A stretch of 5,473 bases of DNA, taken from NCBI GenBank assembly GCA_045661205.1, contig JAZRFE010000017.1, positions 1 through 5,473 on the forward strand, in the 5' to 3' direction. The position numbers and the translations under genes were made by a program. Positions 1 through 5,473 of this stretch are shown here, piece by piece. The DNA comes from HGM04593 sp045661205. GTDB taxonomy: Bacteria > Bacteroidota > Bacteroidia > Bacteroidales > Bacteroidaceae. The stretch's first letter is position 1; every line of letters begins with the position of its first letter. The notes under the pieces are model-generated. The model saw only the letters and a program-made list of their open reading frames with translations, searched no databases and had not been told where the DNA came from.

Positions 1-1
1 G

Positions 2-640
2 AGCCTTCCGGACCTCATTAACGAGGGTAATCTCGGATTGATTAAAGCTGCAGAGAAATTTGACGAAACACGTGGATTCAAGTTTATCAGTTACGCAGTT
101 TGGTGGATCAGACAATCTATTCTTCAGGCTCTTGCCGAGCAGTCGAGAATTGTACGCTTACCTTTGAACCAGGTGGGTTCTCTTAACAAAATTAGTAAAG
201 CGTTCTCGAAATTTGAGCAGGAGAATGAGCGCCGTCCCTCGGCCGAGGAGCTTGCAGAGCAGCTCGACCTGCCGGTAGATAAAGTTGTTGATTCATTGAA
301 AGTATCAGGTAGACATATTTCAGTCGATGCTCCTTTCGTTGATGGCGAGGACAACAGCTTGTTGGACGTGTTGGTGAATGATGATTCGCCTATGGCGGAC
401 AACACTTTGGTGAACGAATCATTGTCGCGCGAGATTGACCGCGCACTCTCGACTTTGTCGGACAGAGAGAAGGAAATTATTCAAATGTTCTTCGGTATTG
501 GTATGCAGGAGATGACGTTGGAGGAAATCGGCGACAAGTTCGGACTTACACGTGAACGTGTGAGACAGATCAAAGAGAAAGCTATCAGACGTTTGAAGCA
601 GAATTCGCGTAGCAAATTGCTTAAGTCCTATTTAGGATAA
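2..640 (+). CDS. rpoD: RNA polymerase primary sigma factor RpoD (5'-truncated by the window edge)
   Basis: This is the housekeeping sigma factor, which binds core RNA polymerase in the cytoplasm and directs it to promoters. The frame is open to the left edge (first full codon at position 2), leaving 212 residues. The family in Bacteroides is roughly 285 residues, so about a quarter (regions 1.2 to 2.2) lies outside the window. Visible parts: the region 2.3/2.4 core (residues ~24-45, RGFKFISYAVWWIRQ, which melts and reads the -7 element); region 3 (~52-112, starting at SRIVRLPLNQVG); and region 4 (~141-205) with the helix-turn-helix TLEEIGDKFGLTRERVRQIK for the -33 element. A TTG at position 38 is only an internal Leu codon (LINEGNLGLIKAAEKFD reads straight through it). 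The gene ends 21 bases before a strong terminator. Residues such as NQVGSLNKI match the Bacteroidetes form. No frameshift is seen. Confidence 0.97.
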   Translation, partial: SLPDLINEGNLGLIKAAEKFDETRGFKFISYAVWWIRQSILQALAEQSRIVRLPLNQVGSLNKISKAFSKFEQENERRPSAEELAEQLDLPVDKVVDSLKVSGRHISVDAPFVDGEDNSLLDVLVNDDSPMADNTLVNESLSREIDRALSTLSDREKEIIQMFFGIGMQEMTLEEIGDKFGLTRERVRQIKEKAIRRLKQNSRSKLLKSYLG

Positions 641-661
641 TATTTACGGTTATAAATTTGA

Positions 662-700
662 CGGGCTGCACTTTAAAGTGCAGCCCGATTTGTTTTTTTT
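662..700 (+). terminator. Intrinsic terminator of rpoD
   Basis: Positions 662-687 form a perfect 26-base palindrome (arm cgggctgcacttt and its exact complement), which folds into a GC-rich stem of about 11 pairs with a TTAA loop. A run of eight T follows at 693-700. It lies 21 bases after the rpoD stop and before the next promoter, so it should end rpoD transcription and insulate the downstream operon. There is no comparable A-run on the left side, so it looks one-directional. Confidence 0.93.
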
Positions 701-755
701 GTAGCTATCTTGTGTGCATTTCTTGCTATTCTTTGTTAAAAGGTGTTCCGCTAAT

Positions 756-786
756 TTTGTTATCGCAACTAATTGTCTTATCTTCG
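756..786 (+). promoter_or_regulatory. Bacteroidetes-type promoter of the small-protein/clostripain operon
   Basis: A -33 element TTTG (756-759) is followed after 19 bases by TAtcTTcG (779-786), which matches the Bacteroidetes -7 consensus TAnnTTTG at five of six fixed positions. The spacing is what this sigma factor prefers. Transcription would start near 793, giving a leader of about 35 bases before the ATG at 828. The site sits between the rpoD terminator and the operon, as expected for an independent transcription unit. Confidence 0.72.
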
Positions 787-827
787 CACCAAAATTTTCT
801 ATTTTTATTAAATTGAGACTGAAAAAC

Positions 828-1214
828 ATGAAAAAATATTCTTTTGCAGTGATACTGCTGATGCTGTTCTGCTGTTGTGCGGTGTGTGTCGCAAAAAAGC
901 CCAAGACTGTTTATCTTATGGGAGTATCTTACTCCTTTTCCGACTCGATAGTATATTTTACCGAGATTCAGAAGATGGACAGCATTGTGTTTGATGCTCC
1001 CCACAAGTTTATCCCCAATCGTCAGCACTACTCCTATGAGCTCACCGATTATATGGCATTTTCAGAGAATATGCCCGGTCGCCCTTCGGCGCTTTTCTAT
1101 GCAAAGAGTCTTTCGGCAATGCAAAAGAAAGAGGCTAAGCTCAAAAAGAAACTTCTGCTTAAGAAGAAGGCTGTGATGTATCTTGGAAGTAAGTTCTCAT
1201 TTACACGTCCTTGA
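828..1214 (+). CDS. Small secreted protein with Lys-rich tail, function unknown
   Basis: A 128-residue protein that I cannot assign to a named family. Residues 1-22 look like a signal peptide: MKKYSF start, a hydrophobic core AVILLMLF, then C15-C16-C17 and C20, with a plausible signal peptidase I cut after VCVA (residue 22). The cysteines do not form a proper lipobox (F precedes C15), so a lipoprotein is less likely. The mature part (~24-95) is mixed beta-type sequence (TVYLMGVSYSFSDSIVYFTE). Residues 100-114 are very Lys-rich (QKKEAKLKKKLLLKKK region), followed by a short hydrophobic end, MYLGSKFSF. The ATG at 828 is chosen because it begins the signal peptide and lies about 35 bases past the predicted transcription start. 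The GTG at 714 would lie upstream of the promoter. The stop TGA overlaps the next gene's TTG, so the two are probably co-translated. It may be a partner, substrate or inhibitor of the protease; that is inference only. Confidence 0.8.
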   Translation: MKKYSFAVILLMLFCCCAVCVAKKPKTVYLMGVSYSFSDSIVYFTEIQKMDSIVFDAPHKFIPNRQHYSYELTDYMAFSENMPGRPSALFYAKSLSAMQKKEAKLKKKLLLKKKAVMYLGSKFSFTRP

Positions 1215-2479
1215 TTCCTGTGTCGAGATATTCCCGATTGATATTCTCTTTTGTCATGTTCTTGCTCCTTTCGATAGTTTCTCAAGGATGCAGGAACGAT
1301 GATGGCACTCGCGACGATGGTAGCAGCACTGTGCTCGAACGTGGCGACTCTGCAGCCCGTACTGTGCTGGTATATATCATGGCAGAGAATAATCTCTCCG
1401 ATATGGTTGATAGCGACTTGAAAGAAATGCGTCGTGGTATCTACTCTATGCCCGACAGTTGCTATCTGCTGGCCTTTGTCGATGATACCGATAAGCCATA
1501 TCTTTGTCGTTTTTACAAAAGCAAGGCAGGCGCAGCCGTTTGCGATACGGTGCTCAAATTCAAAGAGGATTTTTATTCCACCGATACAGTGAAGTTTAAA
1601 GAGGTGCTTTCGTGGGTGTTGCAGGAATACCCCTCTGATAACTTTGGACTTGTTATGTGGTCGCATGGCTCCGGTTGGCTTTACGACAAATCAAAAACAA
1701 GAAGTATAGGTGTTGATAATGGCGAAAATAGCTATAATAATTTCTTATCAACGTCGCGTTGGATGGATATAGATGAGCTAGCCGATGTTCTGAAATCTAT
1801 CCCTGCAAAGACCGATTTTGTCCTTTTCGATGCCTGCTTCATGCAGTGTGTCGAGGTTGCTTATGCTATGCGCGATGCTGTCGATTGGCTCATTGGTTCG
1901 CCTGCCGAAATACCCGGCTATGGTGCTCCGTATGATAGAATAATGTCGTCGTTGTTCTCTTTTCCTTTCGATGCCGGTGGGCTGATAAAGAGATATAAAG
2001 AGGGTTGCGACGCTATCGGTCTTGGTGTGCTTCTTTCGGCTATCGATTGCTCGGCTCTCGATCGATTGGCCGAGGTTACTGCTATGTTTGTACCTGCATA
2101 TTTTTCTGCCGACAGTATTGTTAGTGATTCGCGTGTAATGTCCTATCTGCCTGGTGGCAGTTTTCCCAATTTAGATAGGTATCCCTATGCTGTAACATAT
2201 CCTGAGTTTTGCGATATGAATGGGCAGATGAAGCTACGTTTTCCCGAAGAGGCTTATCGTCTGTGGAAAGAGGTCTTTGATGACGCGGTACCTTACAAGG
2301 TTGCATCGAGTAGCTGGTGGTCGGATATTAATGGCGAGTATTGTTCTGTACAAGAGTCGCAGTATGGCGGTGTTTCCATGTATGTTCCTCGCAGCAAAAG
2401 CAGGTACTCTTCGTTGAACGCCGATTTCAGAAGAACCGCATGGTATGGCGCGACAGGGTGGGAGAGTGCCGGTTGGTAG
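1211..2479 (+). CDS. Clostripain-family (peptidase C11) cysteine protease, probable lipoprotein
   Basis: A 422-residue protein of the caspase-like C11 fold (clostripain, PmC11, fragipain), whose members cut after Arg or Lys. The domain starts at about residue 49 (ARTVLVYIMAENNLSDM). The catalytic His is H152 in LVMWSHGSGW and the catalytic Cys is C209 in VLFDACFMQCVEVAYAM. D207, two before the Cys, corresponds to the S1 Asp that gives basic specificity in PmC11. Basic residues K160, K162 and R164 lie between the catalytic pair, where family members self-cleave. The N-terminus has basic residues (R6, R9), a hydrophobic stretch 10-23, then SQGC (C27) and a polar acidic linker, which fits a loose Bacteroidetes lipoprotein signal and surface or periplasmic anchoring. 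The start is uncertain. TTG 1211 overlaps the upstream stop; GTG 1220 also keeps the signal; ATG 1256 would drop the basic n-region. It shares the upstream promoter. Family assignment is firm; the substrate is unknown. Confidence 0.93.
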   Translation: MIPVSRYSRLIFSFVMFLLLSIVSQGCRNDDGTRDDGSSTVLERGDSAARTVLVYIMAENNLSDMVDSDLKEMRRGIYSMPDSCYLLAFVDDTDKPYLCRFYKSKAGAAVCDTVLKFKEDFYSTDTVKFKEVLSWVLQEYPSDNFGLVMWSHGSGWLYDKSKTRSIGVDNGENSYNNFLSTSRWMDIDELADVLKSIPAKTDFVLFDACFMQCVEVAYAMRDAVDWLIGSPAEIPGYGAPYDRIMSSLFSFPFDAGGLIKRYKEGCDAIGLGVLLSAIDCSALDRLAEVTAMFVPAYFSADSIVSDSRVMSYLPGGSFPNLDRYPYAVTYPEFCDMNGQMKLRFPEEAYRLWKEVFDDAVPYKVASSSWWSDINGEYCSVQESQYGGVSMYVPRSKSRYSSLNADFRRTAWYGATGWESAGW

Positions 2480-2489
2480 CCCCCCCCCC
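2480..2489. repeat. C10 homopolymer between convergent stop codons
   Basis: Ten consecutive C directly follow the TAG stop (2477-2479) of the peptidase gene and lie seven bases before the stop (2497-2499) of the opposite gene. The whole gap between the genes is 17 bases. Length changes here would not alter either protein. No hairpin plus T-run is visible in the gap for either strand. Confidence 0.9.
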
Positions 2490-2496
2490 TATCTTC

Positions 2497-5082
2497 TTAG
2501 AACTGCACGTGAAGCTGTATTCTCACACCTTCTTTGTCTATTCCAGGGTAGTTGCGGTAGGTGAGTCGGCGCACATAGTCCACTCTGAGCACTCGGAAAA
2601 TGTTTTCTATGCCAAATGAAAGCTCCATGTAGGGGGTGTTGTCAAGGAAATGATATGTCTCGTCTTCGTAGGGGAACTTATACAGCGTTCCGGTGTTAGC
2701 ATTGTCGGGGCGGTTCTTATCACTTAAGTTGCCGTACATCCCTTTAAATCCAATCACTTCGCGCCAATTTAATTTTCTAATCAATGGCAAACGGTTGAAA
2801 ATAAGTCCGTTCATGTGGTATGTCATGTCCCACGACGCATATTCGTCGTTGAAAAATTCCATGGCGTTCATCAGTGCGTACGACTCCTTTTGTATGGTGT
2901 ACGAAAGGTTGGCGTTGGGGATTATCAACAGTGGGAAAGGAACTTTGTCCCACACCTTTCCGGCTTTTAGTATGCAGTCGGTGTAGCCAAATGCCGAGAA
3001 CCAAAATCTTTTCTTGAATCCAAACTCGGTGTGTTGGTAGTTGAACTCGCTGCCGGCAATGCCTTTGAAGCCGGCTCTGTGCGAGAGTGTGAATACAGGA
3101 TGCTCGGGCAGTACCGAGTGTCGGTTCCATTTTGTTTGTATGAATTTTTCCTTTGGGGCAAATCTCAGGTTTAGCTCCACCTCGGACTGACGCAGGTTTT
3201 TTGCAAAGGTGCTTGTGGTGATGCCGTCGATGGTCGATGTCTGCTCAAATGGTATCAAGTGCGATGCAATGTCCACTCTGTTGCGCAGGGTGAGGGCATA
3301 CGAGAAATGGTTGTGGAACTCTTTGGTATATGTCAGCTCCGCTTTTTTCAGGTAGCCTATTTTATTGTCCTTCTTGCGTTTGATGGTAAGGAACATATTG
3401 TCCTTGTTTGTGTGCATGTAGTTTTGTCCGTACTGATATATGTCATTCTCGTAGTGCATGCGCAGCGAGTGTATGGGAAACTCGTTGGGATGTTCCTTCT
3501 TTTTGTCAAACGAATATTCCAACTCTCCCATATATTTCAGTTCGTGGTCTTTGAGACCGTATGCGACGAAGAACTTTCCGAACAGGTGGGGGTGCAGGTA
3601 GGCCGATGTCATGGCTCCGGTGCGCAGACGTGTGCCTTCCAATGCGTTGTGGCTGATGCTGGTGTTTACAGGGCCGTAAAATACAGGCGGGTTCTTTTCT
3701 CTTAACGGTACCCATCCTGTGAATAAGAATGTTACTCCTTTTTCAAGCCAATAGTACACAGGGTTGTTGCGCAGCTGTACCATCATTTCTGCTACGGCCT
3801 GTTCTTTTGGACTGATGTCTGCTATTCTATGGGTGTCCCAATACTCCTTGTCGCGGTTGGTTGCCTCTCTCTCTTCTACGATGGGGGTCTTTTTGTTGAG
3901 AATTTCCGTCGCCTTTTCGTCGCTGTCGAAATTGTAGTTTCTGTATGCAGCTTCCCTGTGGGCATATACTCCGTTTACTGCATTTACTATTTTCAGTTCG
4001 GTTACGATGGACTCGTTGTTGATGATTCGTGTTCCGTCGCTTAGTCGGCTGAAGTCCTGCTTGATATTCATGTATTCTACGAAGTTCATGTTTATGTCCT
4101 TCGGTACGTTCATGTCTACCATTTTTATAAAATAAGTAGAGTCTGCTGTTACGTACAGATGTCCGTTAAATCCCATCGATTCGGGGTTGTGAGGAGAAAA
4201 TGCAAGGTCTATACACTTTTCGCCGTCGATGTTGATGGTATCCATTATGTAGTACTTGTAGAAACTGAGGCCTAATGTGGATAGAGGGCTGACAAACATG
4301 TTGCGGAACAGTAATATGTTGTCTTGGAAAATGTCAACATCCTTGAATGTCTCTTCAATGATGGCTTCTATCGACTCTTCGGATACCATGTCGTCAATAC
4401 CTGCTCTTTGTCTTGCCTTTACATGTTGTCTTTCGCTATATGGCTCTTTTCGGTAATAATCGGTGGCGATAAGCTCTCGTGCCGATACATGCAGAATGGG
4501 TTTTCCCGATATAAGCGATGTGTCGATGTATTGGTCCAGAAATGAGAACCTCTTTCCAAAATGGCTCTCTTCCGATGAGTTGAAATTGTTTAGTGCAATG
4601 TTGAGTTTCTCGTGGCGGTCGCGGCTGTAAAATGGCTTGTTTTTGGGCGAATTGTCGTCTCGGTGTTCCGTCAATTTATGCGCAAGCTCAACGGCCGGGT
4701 TGTTCTTTTTGCTGTATTTTTCCTTTTTAGGCTTGATGGTTATTTCAGAAAGTTCGTATGTTTCGGGGCTGAGTTTTACTTTTAACGGAAATTTTGTATG
4801 CGCAGTTAGGATTATGCGCTTCTCCTTGTAGCCTATACAGGTTATGGCAAGCGTATCTTTCTGTATGGGCGCATAAAAAGAGAAGTAGCCGTTGTTCTCC
4901 GAACAGCAACCATTGCTACTGTTTAATATACGTACCGAAATGTAGGGTAGTGGCTCCCCTGTTGTAGAGTCACTTATTTGTCCATATATTCTATGCTTGT
5001 TATTTTGTGCTTGCGTTGTCAGTGGAGTAGATAATGCAAGTACTATTATATATATATATAGTAGTATGGTATTTTTCATCAT
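2497..5082 (-). CDS. DUF5686 family outer-membrane protein with CarboxypepD_reg-like N-terminal domain
   Basis: An 861-residue envelope protein of a family common in Bacteroidetes, biochemical role not established. Residues 1-25 form a signal peptide (hydrophobic ILLYIYIIVLALS, cut after TTQA). Residues ~31-110 are a CarboxypepD_reg-like beta-sandwich (IYGQISDSTTGEPLPYISVR, GYFSF, CIGYKEKRI). DUF5686 follows from ~128 (NPAVELAHKL) with the conserved pattern FYSRDRHEKLNIALNNF. The C-terminal half has the aromatic, alternating texture of a beta-barrel, with the typical closing strands GIENIFRVLRVDYVRRLTY and a terminal Phe, the usual outer-membrane insertion signal. No TonB plug domain is visible, so I do not call it a SusC-like transporter. 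Length is normal and the frame is intact. Two tandem ATGs (5082 and 5079) are possible starts. Its own promoter lies ~47 bases upstream. It is tail-to-tail with the peptidase gene and likely monocistronic. Confidence 0.92.
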   Translation of the reverse strand: MMKNTILLYIYIIVLALSTPLTTQAQNNKHRIYGQISDSTTGEPLPYISVRILNSSNGCCSENNGYFSFYAPIQKDTLAITCIGYKEKRIILTAHTKFPLKVKLSPETYELSEITIKPKKEKYSKKNNPAVELAHKLTEHRDDNSPKNKPFYSRDRHEKLNIALNNFNSSEESHFGKRFSFLDQYIDTSLISGKPILHVSARELIATDYYRKEPYSERQHVKARQRAGIDDMVSEESIEAIIEETFKDVDIFQDNILLFRNMFVSPLSTLGLSFYKYYIMDTINIDGEKCIDLAFSPHNPESMGFNGHLYVTADSTYFIKMVDMNVPKDINMNFVEYMNIKQDFSRLSDGTRIINNESIVTELKIVNAVNGVYAHREAAYRNYNFDSDEKATEILNKKTPIVEEREATNRDKEYWDTHRIADISPKEQAVAEMMVQLRNNPVYYWLEKGVTFLFTGWVPLREKNPPVFYGPVNTSISHNALEGTRLRTGAMTSAYLHPHLFGKFFVAYGLKDHELKYMGELEYSFDKKKEHPNEFPIHSLRMHYENDIYQYGQNYMHTNKDNMFLTIKRKKDNKIGYLKKAELTYTKEFHNHFSYALTLRNRVDIASHLIPFEQTSTIDGITTSTFAKNLRQSEVELNLRFAPKEKFIQTKWNRHSVLPEHPVFTLSHRAGFKGIAGSEFNYQHTEFGFKKRFWFSAFGYTDCILKAGKVWDKVPFPLLIIPNANLSYTIQKESYALMNAMEFFNDEYASWDMTYHMNGLIFNRLPLIRKLNWREVIGFKGMYGNLSDKNRPDNANTGTLYKFPYEDETYHFLDNTPYMELSFGIENIFRVLRVDYVRRLTYRNYPGIDKEGVRIQLHVQF
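5047..5060 (-). repeat. (TA)7 dinucleotide run inside signal-peptide codons
   Basis: Seven TA units lie in codons 8-12 of the DUF5686 gene (LYIYI of the signal peptide), flanked by TACTA and TAGTA so that the local sequence is nearly palindromic. Gain or loss of one unit would shift the reading frame near residue 10 and abolish the protein. Whether the tract varies cannot be seen from one sequence. Confidence 0.85.
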
Positions 5083-5128
5083 ATATTGCCGATAGGCTTT
5101 TTGTCGTTCCGCGTCGTAAAATATTCTG

Positions 5129-5136
5129 CAAAGGTA
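5129..5136 (-). promoter_or_regulatory. -7 element of the DUF5686 gene promoter
   Basis: Read on the - strand, this is TACCTTTG, a perfect match to the Bacteroidetes -7 consensus TAnnTTTG, continuing as CA. Transcription would begin near 5122, leaving a leader of about 40 bases. No TTTG is found at the preferred distance upstream; the region instead has an A-run (- strand 5164-5156), so the -33 part is weak. That suggests moderate or activator-assisted expression, which is inference. Confidence 0.65.
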
Positions 5137-5277
5137 ATGTTATTTTAGCTACTATCTTTTTTTTGTAACAAGTTTTATGAATTTTATGTTTGATTAAGAG
5201 AAAATGTGGGGAAATTTTGTGAATGTTTGAGGTGGGGTGGCACTTTTGATACGAAGCGGCAAAATTGTTTCTAAAAA

Positions 5278-5319
5278 GTTGAAAAATTTTTTCTTGTTCA
5301 ACGTGCTGATATATAGCAC
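5278..5319. repeat. Two adjacent small inverted repeats upstream of the rightward promoter
   Basis: GTTGAA (5278-5283) pairs with TTCAAC (5297-5302), and immediately after it GTGCT (5303-5307) pairs with AGCAC (5315-5319). They lie about 50-90 bases upstream of the -33 element at 5368. They could be a protein-binding site or chance palindromes in AT-rich DNA; the arms are only 5-6 bases. Confidence 0.35.
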
Positions 5320-5367
5320 AATGGCTAAAGTTGGCAAAATTTCTTAGAAAAAAACTTGCGAAAAAGT

Positions 5368-5397
5368 TTTGTAGTTTAAAAAATTGCCGTACCTTTG
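5368..5397 (+). promoter_or_regulatory. Strong Bacteroidetes promoter at the right edge (rRNA-operon-like)
   Basis: A -33 TTTG (5368-5371) is followed after 18 bases by a perfect -7 TACCTTTG (5390-5397), with A/T-rich runs just upstream (gaaaaagtttt and earlier). The transcription start should be near 5404. The arrangement of A-tracts, TTTG, TACCTTTGCAC and a following CGCTTTCG resembles what I recall of promoters in front of Bacteroidales rRNA operons. The promoter itself is clear; the rRNA link is from memory of the pattern. Confidence 0.8.
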
Positions 5398-5403
5398 CAC
5401 TCG

Positions 5404-5473
5404 CTTTCGACAAGGAACGCAGTTCACAAGTCCTAAGCAATACGATCCTTGAAAACATTCCATACAGACATAG
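5404..5473 (+). other. Start of a non-coding leader, probably of an rRNA operon (cut by window edge)
   Basis: About 70 transcribed bases follow the promoter without an open reading frame of note. A small hairpin GAAC-GCA-GTTC sits at 5415-5425, and CAAGGA (5411-5416) could alternatively pair with TCCTTG (5446-5451). The segment GATCCTTGAAAAC (5444-5456) resembles the TTCTTTGAAAA-type motif often seen in pre-16S leaders. No part of 16S rRNA itself is inside the window, so this remains an inference. A tRNA operon or a protein gene with a long leader is also possible. Confidence 0.45.

Larger units (their letters stand above)
5083..5367. other. AT-rich divergent intergenic region
   Basis: This stretch separates the - strand DUF5686 gene from the rightward promoter and holds no credible gene. 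Open frames in it are only about 8 codons on the + strand, and the longer - strand frame runs across both promoters. It contains the DUF5686 promoter near its left end, several A and T runs (5281-5292, 5347-5354, 5361-5365) that could serve as an UP-like element for the rightward promoter, and two small inverted repeats (5278-5302 and 5303-5319). Confidence 0.7.

Noticed and set aside
38..640. Complete 200-residue sigma factor starting at TTG 38
   Set aside because: The frame continues upstream to the window edge with conserved sigma region 2 residues (LPDLINEGNLG), so 38 is an internal Leu codon of a truncated gene.
714..827. N-terminal extension of the small protein from GTG 714
   Set aside because: It would begin upstream of the predicted promoter (756-786), and the ATG at 828 starts a textbook signal peptide.
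1097..1666. 189-residue open frame on the - strand
   Set aside because: It is antisense to the small-protein and clostripain genes, with no recognisable domain; the + strand catalytic motifs show which strand codes.
2480..2489. Phase-variable coding homopolymer
   Set aside because: The C10 tract lies after both stop codons, so length change would not alter either reading frame.
3259..3705. 148-residue open frame on the + strand
   Set aside because: It is antisense to the DUF5686 coding sequence. The hydrophobic, Val-rich product is an artefact of the complementary frame.
2497..5082. SusC/TonB-dependent transporter
   Set aside because: It shares the CarboxypepD_reg-like N-terminal domain, but there is no TonB plug domain and the C-terminal strands match DUF5686.
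5000..5458. 152-residue open frame on the - strand
   Set aside because: It spans both divergent promoters and the start of the DUF5686 gene in another frame; composition is that of translated AT-rich non-coding DNA.
5400..5473. tRNA gene or 16S rRNA start at the right edge
   Set aside because: No cloverleaf and no conserved 16S 5' sequence is present; only a promoter and leader can be supported.

Overview
The window looks like chromosomal DNA from a Bacteroidales bacterium (Bacteroidota). Four lines of evidence agree. The left-edge gene encodes a Bacteroidetes-type primary sigma factor. All three recognisable promoters follow the Bacteroidetes consensus (-33 TTTG, -7 TAnnTTTG) rather than the E. 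coli one. No gene start has a clear Shine-Dalgarno. A DUF5686 outer-membrane protein with a CarboxypepD_reg-like N-terminus, a lineage-typical family, is present. Genus cannot be fixed from the sequence alone.

Layout, left to right. Positions 2-640 (+) hold the 3' part of rpoD, followed by a perfect-palindrome intrinsic terminator (662-700). A new promoter (756-786) then drives a two-gene operon on the + strand. Its first gene encodes a 128-residue secreted protein of unknown function with a Lys-rich tail (828-1214). It overlaps by 4 bases a clostripain-family (C11) cysteine peptidase with a lipoprotein-like signal sequence (1211-2479). The peptidase faces tail-to-tail a large - strand gene (5082-2497) for an 861-residue DUF5686 outer-membrane protein. 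Only 17 bases separate the two stop codons, and 10 of them are a run of C. Upstream of the - strand gene is an AT-rich divergent region of about 300 bases. It ends in a strong rightward promoter (5368-5397) and the start of a non-coding leader that I read, by inference, as the front of an rRNA (or other stable RNA) operon.

How the genes may work together. The sigma factor is the housekeeping sigma that recognises the promoters seen here. The operon pairs a lipid-anchored, Arg/Lys-specific type of protease with a small secreted protein carrying a Lys-rich stretch. Co-translation through the overlap suggests a functional partnership (substrate, inhibitor, chaperone or partner), but the sequence does not say which. 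The DUF5686 gene has its own promoter and is probably an independent cell-envelope gene. I found no CRISPR array, insertion sequence, tRNA or prophage gene. Most of the window is ordinary core Bacteroidales sequence. The points worth a second look are the small-protein/protease overlap, a (TA)7 run inside the DUF5686 signal-peptide codons, the C10 tract between the convergent genes, and the identity of the right-edge transcript.
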